Positions 17,658 to 26,090 are shown, counted from the first letter of the stretch. The stretch is DNA of 64,000 bases from Planctomycetota bacterium (GCA_016235865.1 JACRIK010000035.1:30479-94478), one strand, 5' to 3'. Program-made: numbers and translations. Notes: generated by a model not told the origin, from the sequence alone.

Positions 17658-18605
17658 TCATATAAATAGCGAGCTCACCGATTCGCTGTTATGGATTCGC
17701 CTGATGGTTTCACCCAGCAAGTCAGACACGGATAACACCTTTATAAACGGTCTTACTTTAGACGGGCTTAAAGGTATCGTATCAGTAATAATCACCTCTT
17801 TAAATTTCGCCTTGGCTAATTTATCCAAGGCATTGCCGCTCAGAACCGCATGAGAGGCGCAAACATAAGCGTTCTTAGCGCCTTTGGTTCTTAAAACCTC
17901 AGCTGCCTCGCTGATGGTCGTGGCTGTCGATATCATATCATCAACCAGCAGAACATTCTTGCCCGCCACATCGCCGATAATATGCATTACCTCAGTTTGT
18001 TTGGAACCGATACGCCTCTTATCAACAATAGCCAGTTCGGCATTTAACTTCTTGGCATACGACCGCGCCATCTTGATGCCGCCCACATCAGGCGAAACCA
18101 CCGTCAGGTTTGGTATATTCAGCCGTTGAAGATAATCTATCATTACCGGCGCGGCATAAAGATGGTCCAGCTGGATATCAAAAAACGCCTGTATCTGCGC
18201 GGCGTGTAAATCTATAGTCAGCACCCGGTCAACCCCGGCCTTGGTAATCATATTGGCCACCAACTTGGCGGTAATGGGCACACGGCCTTCGGCCTTGCGG
18301 TCCTGCCGGGCATAACCAAAATAAGGCAATACCGCAGTCACCCGTTCAGCCGAGGCGCGTTTCAGGCAATCTATGATAATCAGGAGCTCCATCAGATTAT
18401 CATTACTCGGCGTGCAGGTCGACTGAATCACGAACACATCAGCCCCGCGCACGTCGTCATTAACCTTAACCTCTATTTCGCCGTCCGGGAAGGTGCCGAT
18501 ATGGATATCGCCTACCTTGACACCTAATTTAGCGCAAACCTTGCGGCTTAAGGCAGCGCTGGCCCTGCCGCTGAAAACCTGTAATCGATTTCTTAAGCCC
18601 ATCAT
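17658..18605 (-). CDS. prs: Ribose-phosphate pyrophosphokinase
   Basis: Makes PRPP from ribose 5-phosphate and ATP for nucleotide, His and Trp synthesis. From the ATG at 18605 (AGGAGA 7-8 nt upstream) the product has 315 residues, the standard length; a longer frame running into glmU is not needed. Motifs: the ATP loop FGYARQDRKAEGRVPITAK, the catalytic region DLHAAQIQAFFD, VSPDVGGIKMARSYA, and the PRPP loop VLLVDDMISTATTISEAA. It follows glmU by 13 nt, the usual glmU-prs pairing. Confidence 0.97.
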   Translation of the reverse strand: MMGLRNRLQVFSGRASAALSRKVCAKLGVKVGDIHIGTFPDGEIEVKVNDDVRGADVFVIQSTCTPSNDNLMELLIIIDCLKRASAERVTAVLPYFGYARQDRKAEGRVPITAKLVANMITKAGVDRVLTIDLHAAQIQAFFDIQLDHLYAAPVMIDYLQRLNIPNLTVVSPDVGGIKMARSYAKKLNAELAIVDKRRIGSKQTEVMHIIGDVAGKNVLLVDDMISTATTISEAAEVLRTKGAKNAYVCASHAVLSGNALDKLAKAKFKEVIITDTIPLSPSKVRPFIKVLSVSDLLGETIRRIHNSESVSSLFI

Positions 18606-18618
18606 TTTAGGTTTCTCC

Positions 18619-19914
18619 TTATTTTCCGCCAGAGGCGGATCCGTCTTTGGAGGACAATACTTGAGCCGGTATGCCCACCACGGTCTCATTATTTCCTACG
18701 TTCTTGCCTCTGGTCACGACCGCCCCGGCGCCGGTTTTAGAGTTCTTGCCCATCTTTACCGGGGCCACCAGAATAGTCCCGCTGCCGGTCGAGGCGCCGT
18801 CCTCGATAATTGTCTGCTCTTTGCTAATACCATCATAATTGGCCGTAATGGTACCGGCTCCGATATTGACATTATCACCGATAACGGCATCGCCCAAATA
18901 ACTCAGGTGTTTGGCTTTAGAATGCCGGCCCAGCCGGGTTTTCTTGGCTTCGGTAAAATTACCCACCTCAGCCCGATCCTCCAGAACCGTCCCGCCCCTT
19001 AAATGGCTGAACGGTCCGACCTCGCATCCTGAGCCAATCACCACATTAGAATGTATCACAGTAAAAGGATACACTATTGTATCCCTACCAATCGTTACTC
19101 CTTCCTCAATATAGGTATTTTCCGGAGCAACAACCGTTACGCCTCCTCTGATAAAATCGTTTATTATCCGCCGGCGCATTATGGCACCGGCCGTATTTAA
19201 TTCCTCAATTGTATTTACGCCCAAACATTCAGCCGGGTTACTCGCCCGAAACCCATCTATCTTCTTACCTTCCTTGGCCAAGATATCTATTACCTTGGTC
19301 AGGTAATACTCGCCGTTGGCTGTATTGGGCATCACCTTATCCAAAGCCCGAAAAACATCCGGGCTAAAGATATAGGTTCCGGAATTTATCTCCTTTATCC
19401 TCTTTTCTTTCTCGCCGGCTTCTTTTGCCTCTATAATGCCTTTAACATTCCCTTTTTTATCTCGCACCATCCGCCCATAAGCCGCCGGGTTATCTAACTC
19501 GCAAGTAAGAATTGTAGCCGCTGTCTTAGGCGAATCCTGATGTGCCTGAATGAGCTCCCTCAACAATCCGGCACTCAATAATGGTGTATCGCCGCAGAGC
19601 ACCAGAATCAATCCATCAAACGATTCTAAAAAGGACCGTGTCCTGCCTAAAGCATCGCCTGAGCCATTCAATTGATCCTGGTCAACCCACTGGATATTCT
19701 CACCCTTAAAGGCATCCTTTACCTTATCCCGTTCATGGCCTACAACGACATATGTCTTTTCTACACCGCTTAATTCATTGAGCGTTTTAAGCATGTAATA
19801 AAGCAACGGCTGGCCGCATATTTCCTGAAGCACTTTGGGGCGGTCCGAACCCATCCGCGTCCCCTTGCCAGCGGCCAAGACCACAGCAGCAACCCTAATC
19901 TTACCTTTCTTCAT
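18619..19914 (-). CDS. glmU: Bifunctional UDP-GlcNAc pyrophosphorylase / GlcN-1-P acetyltransferase
   Basis: Makes UDP-N-acetylglucosamine, the precursor of peptidoglycan and lipid A. The N-terminal pyrophosphorylase domain carries VVLAAGKGTRMGSDRPKVL; the C-terminal left-handed beta-helix acetyltransferase domain carries HLRGGTVLEDRAEVGNFTEA, HLSYLGDAVIG and GAGTITANYDG. The length of 431 is slightly below the 450-460 of E. coli-type proteins because the C-terminal arm is short (VLSSKDGSASGGK). It is the first of the glmU-prs-rplY-pth run and supplies the same pathway as LpxD. Confidence 0.95.
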   Translation of the reverse strand: MKKGKIRVAAVVLAAGKGTRMGSDRPKVLQEICGQPLLYYMLKTLNELSGVEKTYVVVGHERDKVKDAFKGENIQWVDQDQLNGSGDALGRTRSFLESFDGLILVLCGDTPLLSAGLLRELIQAHQDSPKTAATILTCELDNPAAYGRMVRDKKGNVKGIIEAKEAGEKEKRIKEINSGTYIFSPDVFRALDKVMPNTANGEYYLTKVIDILAKEGKKIDGFRASNPAECLGVNTIEELNTAGAIMRRRIINDFIRGGVTVVAPENTYIEEGVTIGRDTIVYPFTVIHSNVVIGSGCEVGPFSHLRGGTVLEDRAEVGNFTEAKKTRLGRHSKAKHLSYLGDAVIGDNVNIGAGTITANYDGISKEQTIIEDGASTGSGTILVAPVKMGKNSKTGAGAVVTRGKNVGNNETVVGIPAQVLSSKDGSASGGK

Positions 19915-19945
19915 TTATACCATCCCGGGTTATATCCGCAAAATG

Positions 19946-20440
19946 TTATTTGTGATCATCAACCGGAGGCGTATGTTCCGGCGCGGTATTCTCAGCACCA
20001 ATAAACTTCTCCAGTTCCTCTATGGCTACATCCACGCCATCCTTCTGGGCTTTTAACTGCTTCAGGAGGATTCCAACCGATGCCTGAAGATTCTGGCTGA
20101 GCTTCACCATCGTCTCTTCCTTGATGGCGGCCAGGTCTTTAAGGGCGACCTTGATATCTTCCAGCCGCTTCTCTATCTCTTTCATCATCTTCTGTTCCCG
20201 GTCATACATCTGGATATCCACGTAACTCTTCAGAGCATAACTTGATTCTATATTGGCAATGCGTTTGGATGATTCCATCTCAAACTTGCCGATAGAATCC
20301 TTCACCTGCTTGGACAATTCCGCGGTGGTCTCTTCTTTGCTCTTCTTGACTTCCTCAAGAACGAAACCTTTGGAGGCGCAGCCGATAAACATGCTGCCAC
20401 CCAATAAAAGTGCGCTGCCCATTACTAACAACTTCCTCAT
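19946..20440 (-). CDS. Coiled-coil lipoprotein of unknown function
   Basis: I do not recognise a named family. The 164-residue protein has a lipoprotein signal (LLLGGSMFIGC, lipid Cys21), then almost uninterrupted heptad-like helix (residues 28-145, rich in Lys and Glu, e.g. EVKKSKEETTAELSKQVKDS), and ends ENTAPEHTPPVDDHK. A structural periplasmic role such as envelope spacing is possible but not shown. It lies between hisS and glmU on the same strand, 31 nt from glmU, and its upstream gap is filled by three hairpins. Confidence 0.75.
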   Translation of the reverse strand: MRKLLVMGSALLLGGSMFIGCASKGFVLEEVKKSKEETTAELSKQVKDSIGKFEMESSKRIANIESSYALKSYVDIQMYDREQKMMKEIEKRLEDIKVALKDLAAIKEETMVKLSQNLQASVGILLKQLKAQKDGVDVAIEELEKFIGAENTAPEHTPPVDDHK

Positions 20441-20455
20441 ATCTCCCCCTCCATT

Positions 20456-20527
20456 AGTGGCTGTTAGTCATCTGCCCGCATGGGCGGATGGCGTTATAGC
20501 CACTTATGTCCCGATGAATATCGGGAC
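20456..20527. repeat. Cluster of three palindromes between hisS and the coiled-coil lipoprotein gene
   Basis: Arms AGTGGCT (20456-20462) and AGCCACT (20498-20504) enclose a GC-rich palindrome at 20469-20490 (CATCTGCCCG...GGGCGGATG). Next to it GTCCCGAT-GAAT-ATCGGGAC forms an 8-bp stem at 20508-20527. No T-run follows on either strand. Confidence 0.65.
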
Positions 20528-20538
20528 TACATTATTAT

Positions 20539-21813
20539 CTATTTCTTTTCTCTTATTTCTTCAACAAGAGCGGTTAATTTCACTTCTTTCTCTATTCCGG
20601 TCGCCATCTCTTTAAGTTTAACTACATCTCTGGACAGTTCGTCCGGTCCGAGCACCGCCACAAACCGCGCCTTAAGTTTATCCGCGTTCCTGAACTGGGC
20701 CTTGACGCTCTTGGCCTCGTAATCCATATCAGCGCTGATTGATTCATTCCGCAGCTGTCTAACCACCTGAAACGCCTGCGCACCCAAAGTCGGGTCCGTG
20801 GTCACGACATACACTGCCAGCGCCGATTGGCCAATCTCCTTTTTAACAACATTCTTCAGGACTTCAATTACCCGCTCCAAGCCGATGCCAAACCCAACGG
20901 CCGGAGTGGCCGGACCGCCCATTTCGGCAATCAGGTTGTCGTACCGGCCGCCGCCACAGAGCGTATCCTGGGCGCCCAACCCGGAGTGGGTTATCTCGAA
21001 AACCGTCCGGGTATAATAATCAAACCCCCGGACCAGATGATTGTTCAAGCTATAGCTTATCTTGCTATCATCCAGCCCTTTTCGGACCGCCTCAAAATGC
21101 CCCTTGCAACCCGGACAGAGGTATTTCTCTAAAGGCTCAATTTGAGACCCAATTTCATAACATTTCCTGTTCTTGCAGTCAAGAATTCTCAGGATATTTT
21201 TGCTAAATCTGCGCTGGCAGTCCCCGCACAAATCAGCCGTTGATTTGGACAAACTATCCCTGAGCGCCTCGCTATATGTCTCGCGGCATTCAGGGCAGCC
21301 GATAGAATTTATGCTCAACCGGTAATCCTTGATGCCCAGCGCCTCAAAGAATCTCAGCGCCAGGTCAATCACCTCAACGTCCAGCAAGGGATGGTCGGAA
21401 CCCAGCGCCTCAACGCCGACTGAATGAAACTCACGTAAGCGGCCTTTCTGTGGACGCTCATATCTGAACAAGGACCCCAGATAATAAAACTTTTGGAATT
21501 TCTTAATCTTATCCAGATTGTTTTCCAGGTAAGCCCGAACCACCGGCGCAGTCAATTCCGGTCTGAGCACCATCGCATCCTTATCATCGGGCTCCTCTTT
21601 CCGTGATTGTAATAAATACATCTGCTTTTCCACCACATCGGATGTCTCGCCAGCCGAGCGGTTAAAGACAGAATAAAACTCCATTATGGGCGTGCGGATC
21701 TCAGAATAGCCGTATCTGCCGAAAACATCCTTGACCGTATCTTCAACAAACTTCCAGAGCCCCATCTGCTCCGGCAGAATATCCTCTGTCCCTTGCGGCT
21801 TTCTTAATTTCAT
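20539..21813 (-). CDS. hisS: Histidyl-tRNA synthetase
   Basis: Class II aminoacyl-tRNA synthetase that charges tRNA-His. The 424-residue protein begins KLRKPQGTEDILPEQ, carries motif 2 (FRYERPQKGRLREFHS), the histidine-specific LVRGFDYYTRTVFE segment and motif 3 (GVGFGIGLERVI with the preceding GGGRYDNLI). The C-terminal anticodon-binding domain (AVYVVTTDPTLGAQAFQVV) is complete. A Cys-rich stretch at about residues 215-260 (CPECRETY, CGDCQRRF, CKNRKC, CPGCKGHF) looks like a zinc-binding insertion and is found in a subset of bacterial HisRS. It follows miaA by 68 nt. Confidence 0.95.
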   Translation of the reverse strand: MKLRKPQGTEDILPEQMGLWKFVEDTVKDVFGRYGYSEIRTPIMEFYSVFNRSAGETSDVVEKQMYLLQSRKEEPDDKDAMVLRPELTAPVVRAYLENNLDKIKKFQKFYYLGSLFRYERPQKGRLREFHSVGVEALGSDHPLLDVEVIDLALRFFEALGIKDYRLSINSIGCPECRETYSEALRDSLSKSTADLCGDCQRRFSKNILRILDCKNRKCYEIGSQIEPLEKYLCPGCKGHFEAVRKGLDDSKISYSLNNHLVRGFDYYTRTVFEITHSGLGAQDTLCGGGRYDNLIAEMGGPATPAVGFGIGLERVIEVLKNVVKKEIGQSALAVYVVTTDPTLGAQAFQVVRQLRNESISADMDYEAKSVKAQFRNADKLKARFVAVLGPDELSRDVVKLKEMATGIEKEVKLTALVEEIREKK

Positions 21814-21881
21814 ATCCCAATGATATTAAAGCCATTCATCAATATCAAGAAATTCAATATGAATAATAAACCGGACATGCT

Positions 21882-22796
21882 TTATCCCAGGGCTTCTGTA
21901 ATAATCTTGTAACTCCGTTCCGTGTCATCTCCGGGTTTGCATTCTATCCATTTTATATCCGGGAAGCGCCGGAACCAGGTCATCTGCTTCCGGGCTAAGT
22001 AGCGGGTGCCCTTCTTAACTTCCTCTTTGGCCACCTCTAATGTGATCTCTCCATTCAGATGCCTGATAACCTCCTTGTAACCGATGGCCTCCCCGGCCTG
22101 CTTACCCAATCCTTTGCCAGAATTAATTAAACCTTTAACCTCTTCCACCAACCCAGCATTAAACATCCGCTCCACCCGCTCATCAATCCGCAGGTATAAT
22201 TCCTCCGGCTTCCATTTCAGGCCAACCATCTTCACCGAATAGCGCAACTCGGTCTTGCTAAAATGGGTTTGTAATGACGAGATGGTTTTGCCGGTCAGGC
22301 GATAAACCTCCAACGCCCGGATAATCCGCTTGCGGTCATTGGCATGAATCTTATCCGCCTTAGCCGGGTCAACCTTTATTAATTGCTCGTAGAGAAATGC
22401 CAGCCCCTTTTCCGAGGCGGCCTTTTCTAATTCGGCTCTTATTACTGAATCAGTGCCTGAACCGGAAAATATCCCGTAGAGCCACGCCTTGAGATACATC
22501 GGCGTGCCGCAGACCAACAAAGGTTTCCTGTCCCGTTTGTTAATATCCGCAATTGCCTTATCGCAGTCACGGACAAACTTAGCCACATTATATTCTTCAT
22601 GCGGTTCAACTATATCTATCAGGTGATATCGTAACTTCTTCTGCTGTTCCGAAAACGGTTTGGACGTGCCGATATCCATACCCCGGTATATCTTCATCGA
22701 GTCAGCCGAGATTATTTCGTAATCACCCTGATTGGCGATTCGGGAGGCAAGGGCGCTCTTACCGCTGGCGGTCTGGCCAATGATTATCCTGAGCAT
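21882..22796 (-). CDS. miaA: tRNA dimethylallyltransferase
   Basis: Adds a dimethylallyl group to A37 of tRNAs reading UNN codons. From the ATG at 22796 (AGGTGG upstream; an in-frame GTG lies 9 nt earlier) it has 305 residues, normal for the family. Motifs: P-loop IIIGQTASGKSALA, DSMKIYRGMDIGTSKP, HLIDIVEPHEEYNVAKF, VCGTPMYLKAWLYG, and RIIRALEVYRLTGK. It ends with KKGTRYLARKQMTWFRR and IKWIEC, the tRNA-binding part. It is in the minus-strand housekeeping block upstream of hisS. Confidence 0.95.
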   Translation of the reverse strand: MLRIIIGQTASGKSALASRIANQGDYEIISADSMKIYRGMDIGTSKPFSEQQKKLRYHLIDIVEPHEEYNVAKFVRDCDKAIADINKRDRKPLLVCGTPMYLKAWLYGIFSGSGTDSVIRAELEKAASEKGLAFLYEQLIKVDPAKADKIHANDRKRIIRALEVYRLTGKTISSLQTHFSKTELRYSVKMVGLKWKPEELYLRIDERVERMFNAGLVEEVKGLINSGKGLGKQAGEAIGYKEVIRHLNGEITLEVAKEEVKKGTRYLARKQMTWFRRFPDIKWIECKPGDDTERSYKIITEALG

Positions 22797-22807
22797 ACCT
22801 TCCACCT

Positions 22808-23272
22808 TTAGTAATCATGCGGCGGTTTAGAAGGCAAATCCGGGTCTATGGTATGATCGAACTTGTCCTTGATGTCATCCATGGTCTGCTTGGGGACAAA
22901 ACGGGTATGCAGCCAGTAACATAAATAAAGGAAGAAACCGATAATGATGATGAATTCAAACGGACTGAAGACCTTGGGGGTAATACAGGCATTGATGGTA
23001 TCGGCAATCCCACTGACCACTCCCTGCAAAATAGGTATCTTCTTGTAACTGGACAGGAAATCAGCCGCAATCTTGACGCCCTTGACGCCGATTAACACCG
23101 CGGCAAACAGCGCGCCGAAGAAAGCGATATTCCGGCCCAGGAAACCTCTCAGCAAACGTTCGGTCATGCGCCAGACCAGCCAGACCAGTCCGGCCGTGGT
23201 CGCGCAGGCAAAAAGAAACGCCACTACGCTATCAACTATCTGCCAACTTGTCGGTTCTGTCATACTAAACAT
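22808..23272 (-). CDS. Small integral membrane protein of unknown function
   Basis: I do not recognise the family. The 154-residue product has about three transmembrane segments (residues 15-36, 48-72 and 104-121) separated by a short loop with a conserved-looking KIPILQGVVSGIAD stretch, and ends in a soluble tail (DKFDHTIDPDLPSKPPHDY). Two ATGs (23272 and 23263) are possible, both behind an AAAGGAAAGGAA sequence. It precedes miaA by 11 nt and is the first gene of the minus-strand block. No catalytic residues stand out. Confidence 0.7.
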   Translation of the reverse strand: MFSMTEPTSWQIVDSVVAFLFACATTAGLVWLVWRMTERLLRGFLGRNIAFFGALFAAVLIGVKGVKIAADFLSSYKKIPILQGVVSGIADTINACITPKVFSPFEFIIIIGFFLYLCYWLHTRFVPKQTMDDIKDKFDHTIDPDLPSKPPHDY

Positions 23273-23293
23273 TCCTTTCCTTTAAAGGGGTCA

Positions 23294-23390
23294 ACCCCGC
23301 ACATAATAAACATTTTAAGTATCTCATCATCTATCACCAACGGCTTAACCACTTTCCATCAAGATTGTTACCATCATTTATGTGCGGGGT
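23294..23390. repeat. MITE-like element with 13-bp ACCCCG inverted ends
   Basis: Perfect arms ACCCCGCACATAA (23294-23306) and TTATGTGCGGGGT (23378-23390) flank 71 bp of AT-rich sequence with no gene. A second element with the same ACCCCG...CGGGGT tips lies at 51102-51227. Confidence 0.75.
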
Positions 23391-23441
23391 CAATTAAATA
23401 CCGCTAAAAAACTTGACTCCATAATCCGATACTATTATACT

Positions 23442-23900
23442 ATGATAAAGAGCCAGAAGATACCCCGGCTTAGCCCGGCGTTGAGCGGATTATTAGAAAG
23501 TAAAGCAACAATGAAGAAACCGCCGCAGACCGAAGAAGTATTCAAGCGGTTTGAGATCGGATTATATGAAGCCGCCCTGCGCTCAAACCCCAATAATGTC
23601 GAAGCCCTCCGTTCCCTGGGTTATATCTATTCCCGCGAAGGACTGCATGACAAGGCCGTGGAGATAGACAAGCGCCTGGTCCGGCTCCTGCCTGAAGAAT
23701 CCATTGTCCATTACAACCTGGCCTGTTCATACTCCCAGCTCAATAATCTTGAGGGCGCCTTGAGCGAACTGGAGATGTCCGTGCTCCTGGGTTATAATGA
23801 TTGGAAGCATATGGACGGCGACAAAGACCTGGACAACCTCAGAAAAGACCCCCGCTACCAGCAAGTGATGTCAGCGCTCAAGAAGAAGTACATTGTCTAA
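23442..23900 (+). CDS. TPR-repeat protein
   Basis: Protein-interaction scaffold of unknown partner. The 152-residue product has at least two tetratricopeptide repeats (residues about 45-110: NPNNVEALRSLGYIYSREG, then ESIVHYNLACSYSQLNNLEG) followed by a LDNLRKDPRYQQVM end, common in TPR proteins. I start at the ATG at 23442; an upstream in-frame GTG at 23382 lies inside the right arm of the preceding inverted repeat and is unlikely. No signal peptide is visible. The plus-strand neighbour queC starts 40 nt downstream across a 'gtagacagtatacagtagtcag' type repeat. Confidence 0.8.
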   Translation: MIKSQKIPRLSPALSGLLESKATMKKPPQTEEVFKRFEIGLYEAALRSNPNNVEALRSLGYIYSREGLHDKAVEIDKRLVRLLPEESIVHYNLACSYSQLNNLEGALSELEMSVLLGYNDWKHMDGDKDLDNLRKDPRYQQVMSALKKKYIV

Positions 23901-23940
23901 AAGTAGACAGTATACAGTAGTCAGTAGACAGCAAAAAGAA

Positions 23941-24591
23941 ATGAAAAACGCTAACTCTATTGTGCTATTATCCGGCGGACTTGACTCCACGGTTTCCCTG
24001 GCCCTGGCTATCAGGAAAGGACTCCAAGTAAAATTAGCCCTGACCTTTGATTACGGCCAGAAATCAGCCCAACAGGAAATCCGCTCGGCCCGGTTCCTGT
24101 GCCGAAAGTATCACATAAAGCACCAGGTATTCAACCTGAAATGGCTGGGCAAACTTTCCCGTAATCCGCTGACTGATAAGAAACAGCCGGTTCCCAAGCG
24201 TATGGCGTCTCATCTGGTCTGGATTCCCAATCGCAATGCCCTGTTCATAAATATCGCGGCCGCATTTGCCGAGGCGCTGGGCTATAAATACATCATCACT
24301 GGATTTAATAAAGAAGAAGCAATCAATTTCCCGGACAACTCCATCCCCTTTATCAATGCCGTCAATAAGACACTCAAATACTCCACGCTCAAAGGCAATG
24401 TCAAGGTAGTCAGTTTTACCGCTAAGATGGACAAGAAGCAAATGACCAGCCAAGCCCTGAAGTTAGGGCTACCGCTGAACAAACTCTGGAGTTGTTATAC
24501 GGGCGGCCTGCCTGCCGGTAGGCACGGCAAGACTCCCTGCGGGGTCTGCGAATCCTGTTTACACCGAGGCGGCAACGCCACTCCCCCTTAA
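23941..24591 (+). CDS. queC: 7-cyano-7-deazaguanine synthase QueC, with short in-frame insert
   Basis: ATP-dependent enzyme that makes preQ0 on the queuosine pathway. The N-terminal PP-loop is IVLLSGGLDSTVSLALA. The zinc Cys cluster is at the C-terminus: the first Cys in SCYTGG and then CGVCESCLHRGG. Between them lies GLPAGRHGK, encoded by a palindrome (24508-24525), where other QueC proteins have a direct short connection, so about 7 residues seem inserted without loss of the ligands. The ATG at 23941 gives 216 residues; the ribosome binding site is weak. queD, queE and queF are not in the window. Confidence 0.93.
   Translation: MKNANSIVLLSGGLDSTVSLALAIRKGLQVKLALTFDYGQKSAQQEIRSARFLCRKYHIKHQVFNLKWLGKLSRNPLTDKKQPVPKRMASHLVWIPNRNALFINIAAAFAEALGYKYIITGFNKEEAINFPDNSIPFINAVNKTLKYSTLKGNVKVVSFTAKMDKKQMTSQALKLGLPLNKLWSCYTGGLPAGRHGKTPCGVCESCLHRGGNATPP
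24508..24525. repeat. CTGCCTGCCGGTAGGC palindrome inside queC
   Basis: The arms CTGCCT (24508-24513) and AGGCA (20520-type motif at 24520-24524) flank GCCGGT. Related palindromes occur in pheS (46649-46667) and at the carB stop codon (26195-26206). Confidence 0.65.
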
Positions 24592-24592
24592 T

Positions 24593-24746
24593 GAGACTGT
24601 GTCATAATGTCATTGCGAGGAGCGGAGCGACGAAGCAATCTCATGTTTCCCTCATAAAATAGAGATTGCCACGCTCCCGGAGTTTACCCCGTCGTATGAC
24701 GGGGGTCGCTCGCAATGACAAAAAAAATGGGTTGCGACACAGTCTC
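24593..24746. repeat. Nested palindromic element directly after queC
   Basis: Outer arms GAGACTGTGTC (24593-24603) and GACACAGTCTC (24736-24746) are perfect. Inside, GTCATTGCGAGG...GAAGCAATCTC (24609-24642) is inverted as GAGATTGCC...GCAATGAC (24662-24719). The inner part is related to elements at 34190-34269 and 60468-60520. It begins 2 nt after the queC stop. A similar 'cattgcgaggagcgaagcga' repeat is common in environmental bacterial genomes. Confidence 0.8.
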
Positions 24747-24842
24747 AACAAAGGGGGTCAGGGGGTTGTGGGCATTTCTAAGGGGTAATTCTTACCGCAA
24801 CTTATTAAACTTCATAGAGTTAGGTTATCTTACCCTTATGTC

Positions 24843-25151
24843 TGTATTTCTTCCCCGGAGTCCCGGATTTCTTTCCGGGAGTCCCGGATTTCTTTCCGGT
24901 AACTACGGATTTCTTCCCTGTAACTACAGATTTCGTCCCGGTAGCTACGGATTTCTTCCCCGTAACTACAGATTTCTTCCCCGTAACTACGGATTTCTTC
25001 CCTGTAACTACAGATTTCTTCCCTGTAACTACGGATTTCTTCTCCGTAACTACGGATTTCTTCCCTGTAACTACGGATTTCTTCCCCGATGCATCGGAAT
25101 CTTTCCGCCCTAAGACGGAATCTTTCCACCCTAAGACGGAAACCTTCAGCC
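24843..25151. repeat. 21-bp tandem array (about 14 units)
   Basis: Units of TAACTACGGATTTCTTCCCTG type follow each other without spacers. The first two are GAGTCCCGGATTTCTTTCCGG; the last three drift to CTAAGACGGAATCTTTCCACC. Because 21 is divisible by 3, open frames run through it on the minus strand (7-residue period), but these look like by-products. The 893-nt gap 24592-25484 has no supported gene. Confidence 0.9.
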
Positions 25152-25176
25152 CCTGGGGATAAATCACTTGTTTATG

Positions 25177-25302
25177 GCCTGTAGTCAATCGGCTCTGGCT
25201 TATAGTCAACTGTCTATGACTTATAGCCAATCATCCCTGACTCAGGTATAATCATCCTTGAACCAGGTACAGTCGTCCCTGACTCAGGTACAGTCGTCTC
25301 TG
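25177..25302. repeat. Second, diverged 21-bp tandem array (6 units)
   Basis: Units such as ACTTATAGCCAATCATCCCTG and ACTCAGGTACAGTCGTCTCTG repeat with exactly 21-bp spacing but a different sequence from the array just before it. The remaining sequence to 25484 holds nothing I can identify. Confidence 0.75.
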
Positions 25303-25484
25303 ACCCAAGGGGATGTCCTTATAACCCGTGGCGATGCCGCGAAGCTCATAGAAAGGTGAATAAGGAAGGGTAAAAGGCTGTCTTGGGAAAACGCAGGCCT
25401 GGAAGTCAGATATTTAAGGAGTTACAGAGGCAGGTGGGTGTCACCGGCCCTTGAATTCCCGCTTGCCCGCTTGGAACTTAGGCG

Positions 25485-26090
25485 TTATTTACCATATATG
25501 GATTTGTTGGGGACATTATTATTCATAGAAGACACAAGTGCAAACTTGCCAAGGAATGAAATATCCATCTCTTTTTTTATTGCATTAGATTTGTCGGACA
25601 ACCAAGGGTATTCTATTATTTTTGCTTTAACCTCAACTGTTATTGGCGTTTTAATTACTGTATTATTGAATTTAAAAGATACATTCCCTTTATAACTACG
25701 GGGAAAAGTACTTGTTCCATATCCCTCCCATGAAATAGGAGAAATCTGTTCTAATTTTTTATGTCCCGCATCATACAAAACCACTGCAACATCCTCCCAT
25801 TTAACATCTCCTTTATAATGCAAGATTTCGAACATTACCTTAAAGATGCCATCTTGCCATCTAAGTAAAATCGTATTTCTTGAAACCTCCAAATTATTAT
25901 CTTTTGTGATAATTGTTATTTCATTATCCTTGATTAATTGCCGCGTGTTTTCAGAGTCAGCAACTATAATGGGCACGCAAGTGATTTTACTGTAAGCACT
26001 CGTGTTAATCTCATTATTGTCAAGTGTGCAACAACTAATACAACAGTAAAAAAATATTAGCCTTATTGGAATTAACAAATATCTACACAT
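25485..26090 (-). CDS. AT-rich hypothetical exported protein
   Basis: I do not recognise this protein. The start at 26090 has a perfect GGAGG box 5 nt upstream, and the 201-residue product opens with a hydrophobic segment ending in a Cys cluster (FFYCCISCC), suggesting export or lipidation near Cys18-21. The rest alternates beta-strand-like stretches (ILLRWQDGIFKVMFEILHY, VKWEDVAVVLYD, GNVSFKFNNT, PITVEVKAKI), resembling an immunoglobulin-like fold with a conserved-looking WEDVAV/YPWLSDKSN. Base composition is clearly more AT-rich than its neighbours, and it sits beside repeat arrays, both consistent with horizontal acquisition. It is transcribed away from carB. Confidence 0.7.
   Translation of the reverse strand: MCRYLLIPIRLIFFYCCISCCTLDNNEINTSAYSKITCVPIIVADSENTRQLIKDNEITIITKDNNLEVSRNTILLRWQDGIFKVMFEILHYKGDVKWEDVAVVLYDAGHKKLEQISPISWEGYGTSTFPRSYKGNVSFKFNNTVIKTPITVEVKAKIIEYPWLSDKSNAIKKEMDISFLGKFALVSSMNNNVPNKSIYGK

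Noticed and set aside
24820..25230. Minus-strand open frame of about 136 residues with 7-residue repeats through the 21-bp array
   Set aside because: Open only because the 21-bp unit is divisible by 3; no ribosome binding site or non-repeat domain.
24843..25302. CRISPR array
   Set aside because: Units are contiguous with no unique spacers and no cas genes are nearby; the same holds for the arrays at 43469 and 63786.
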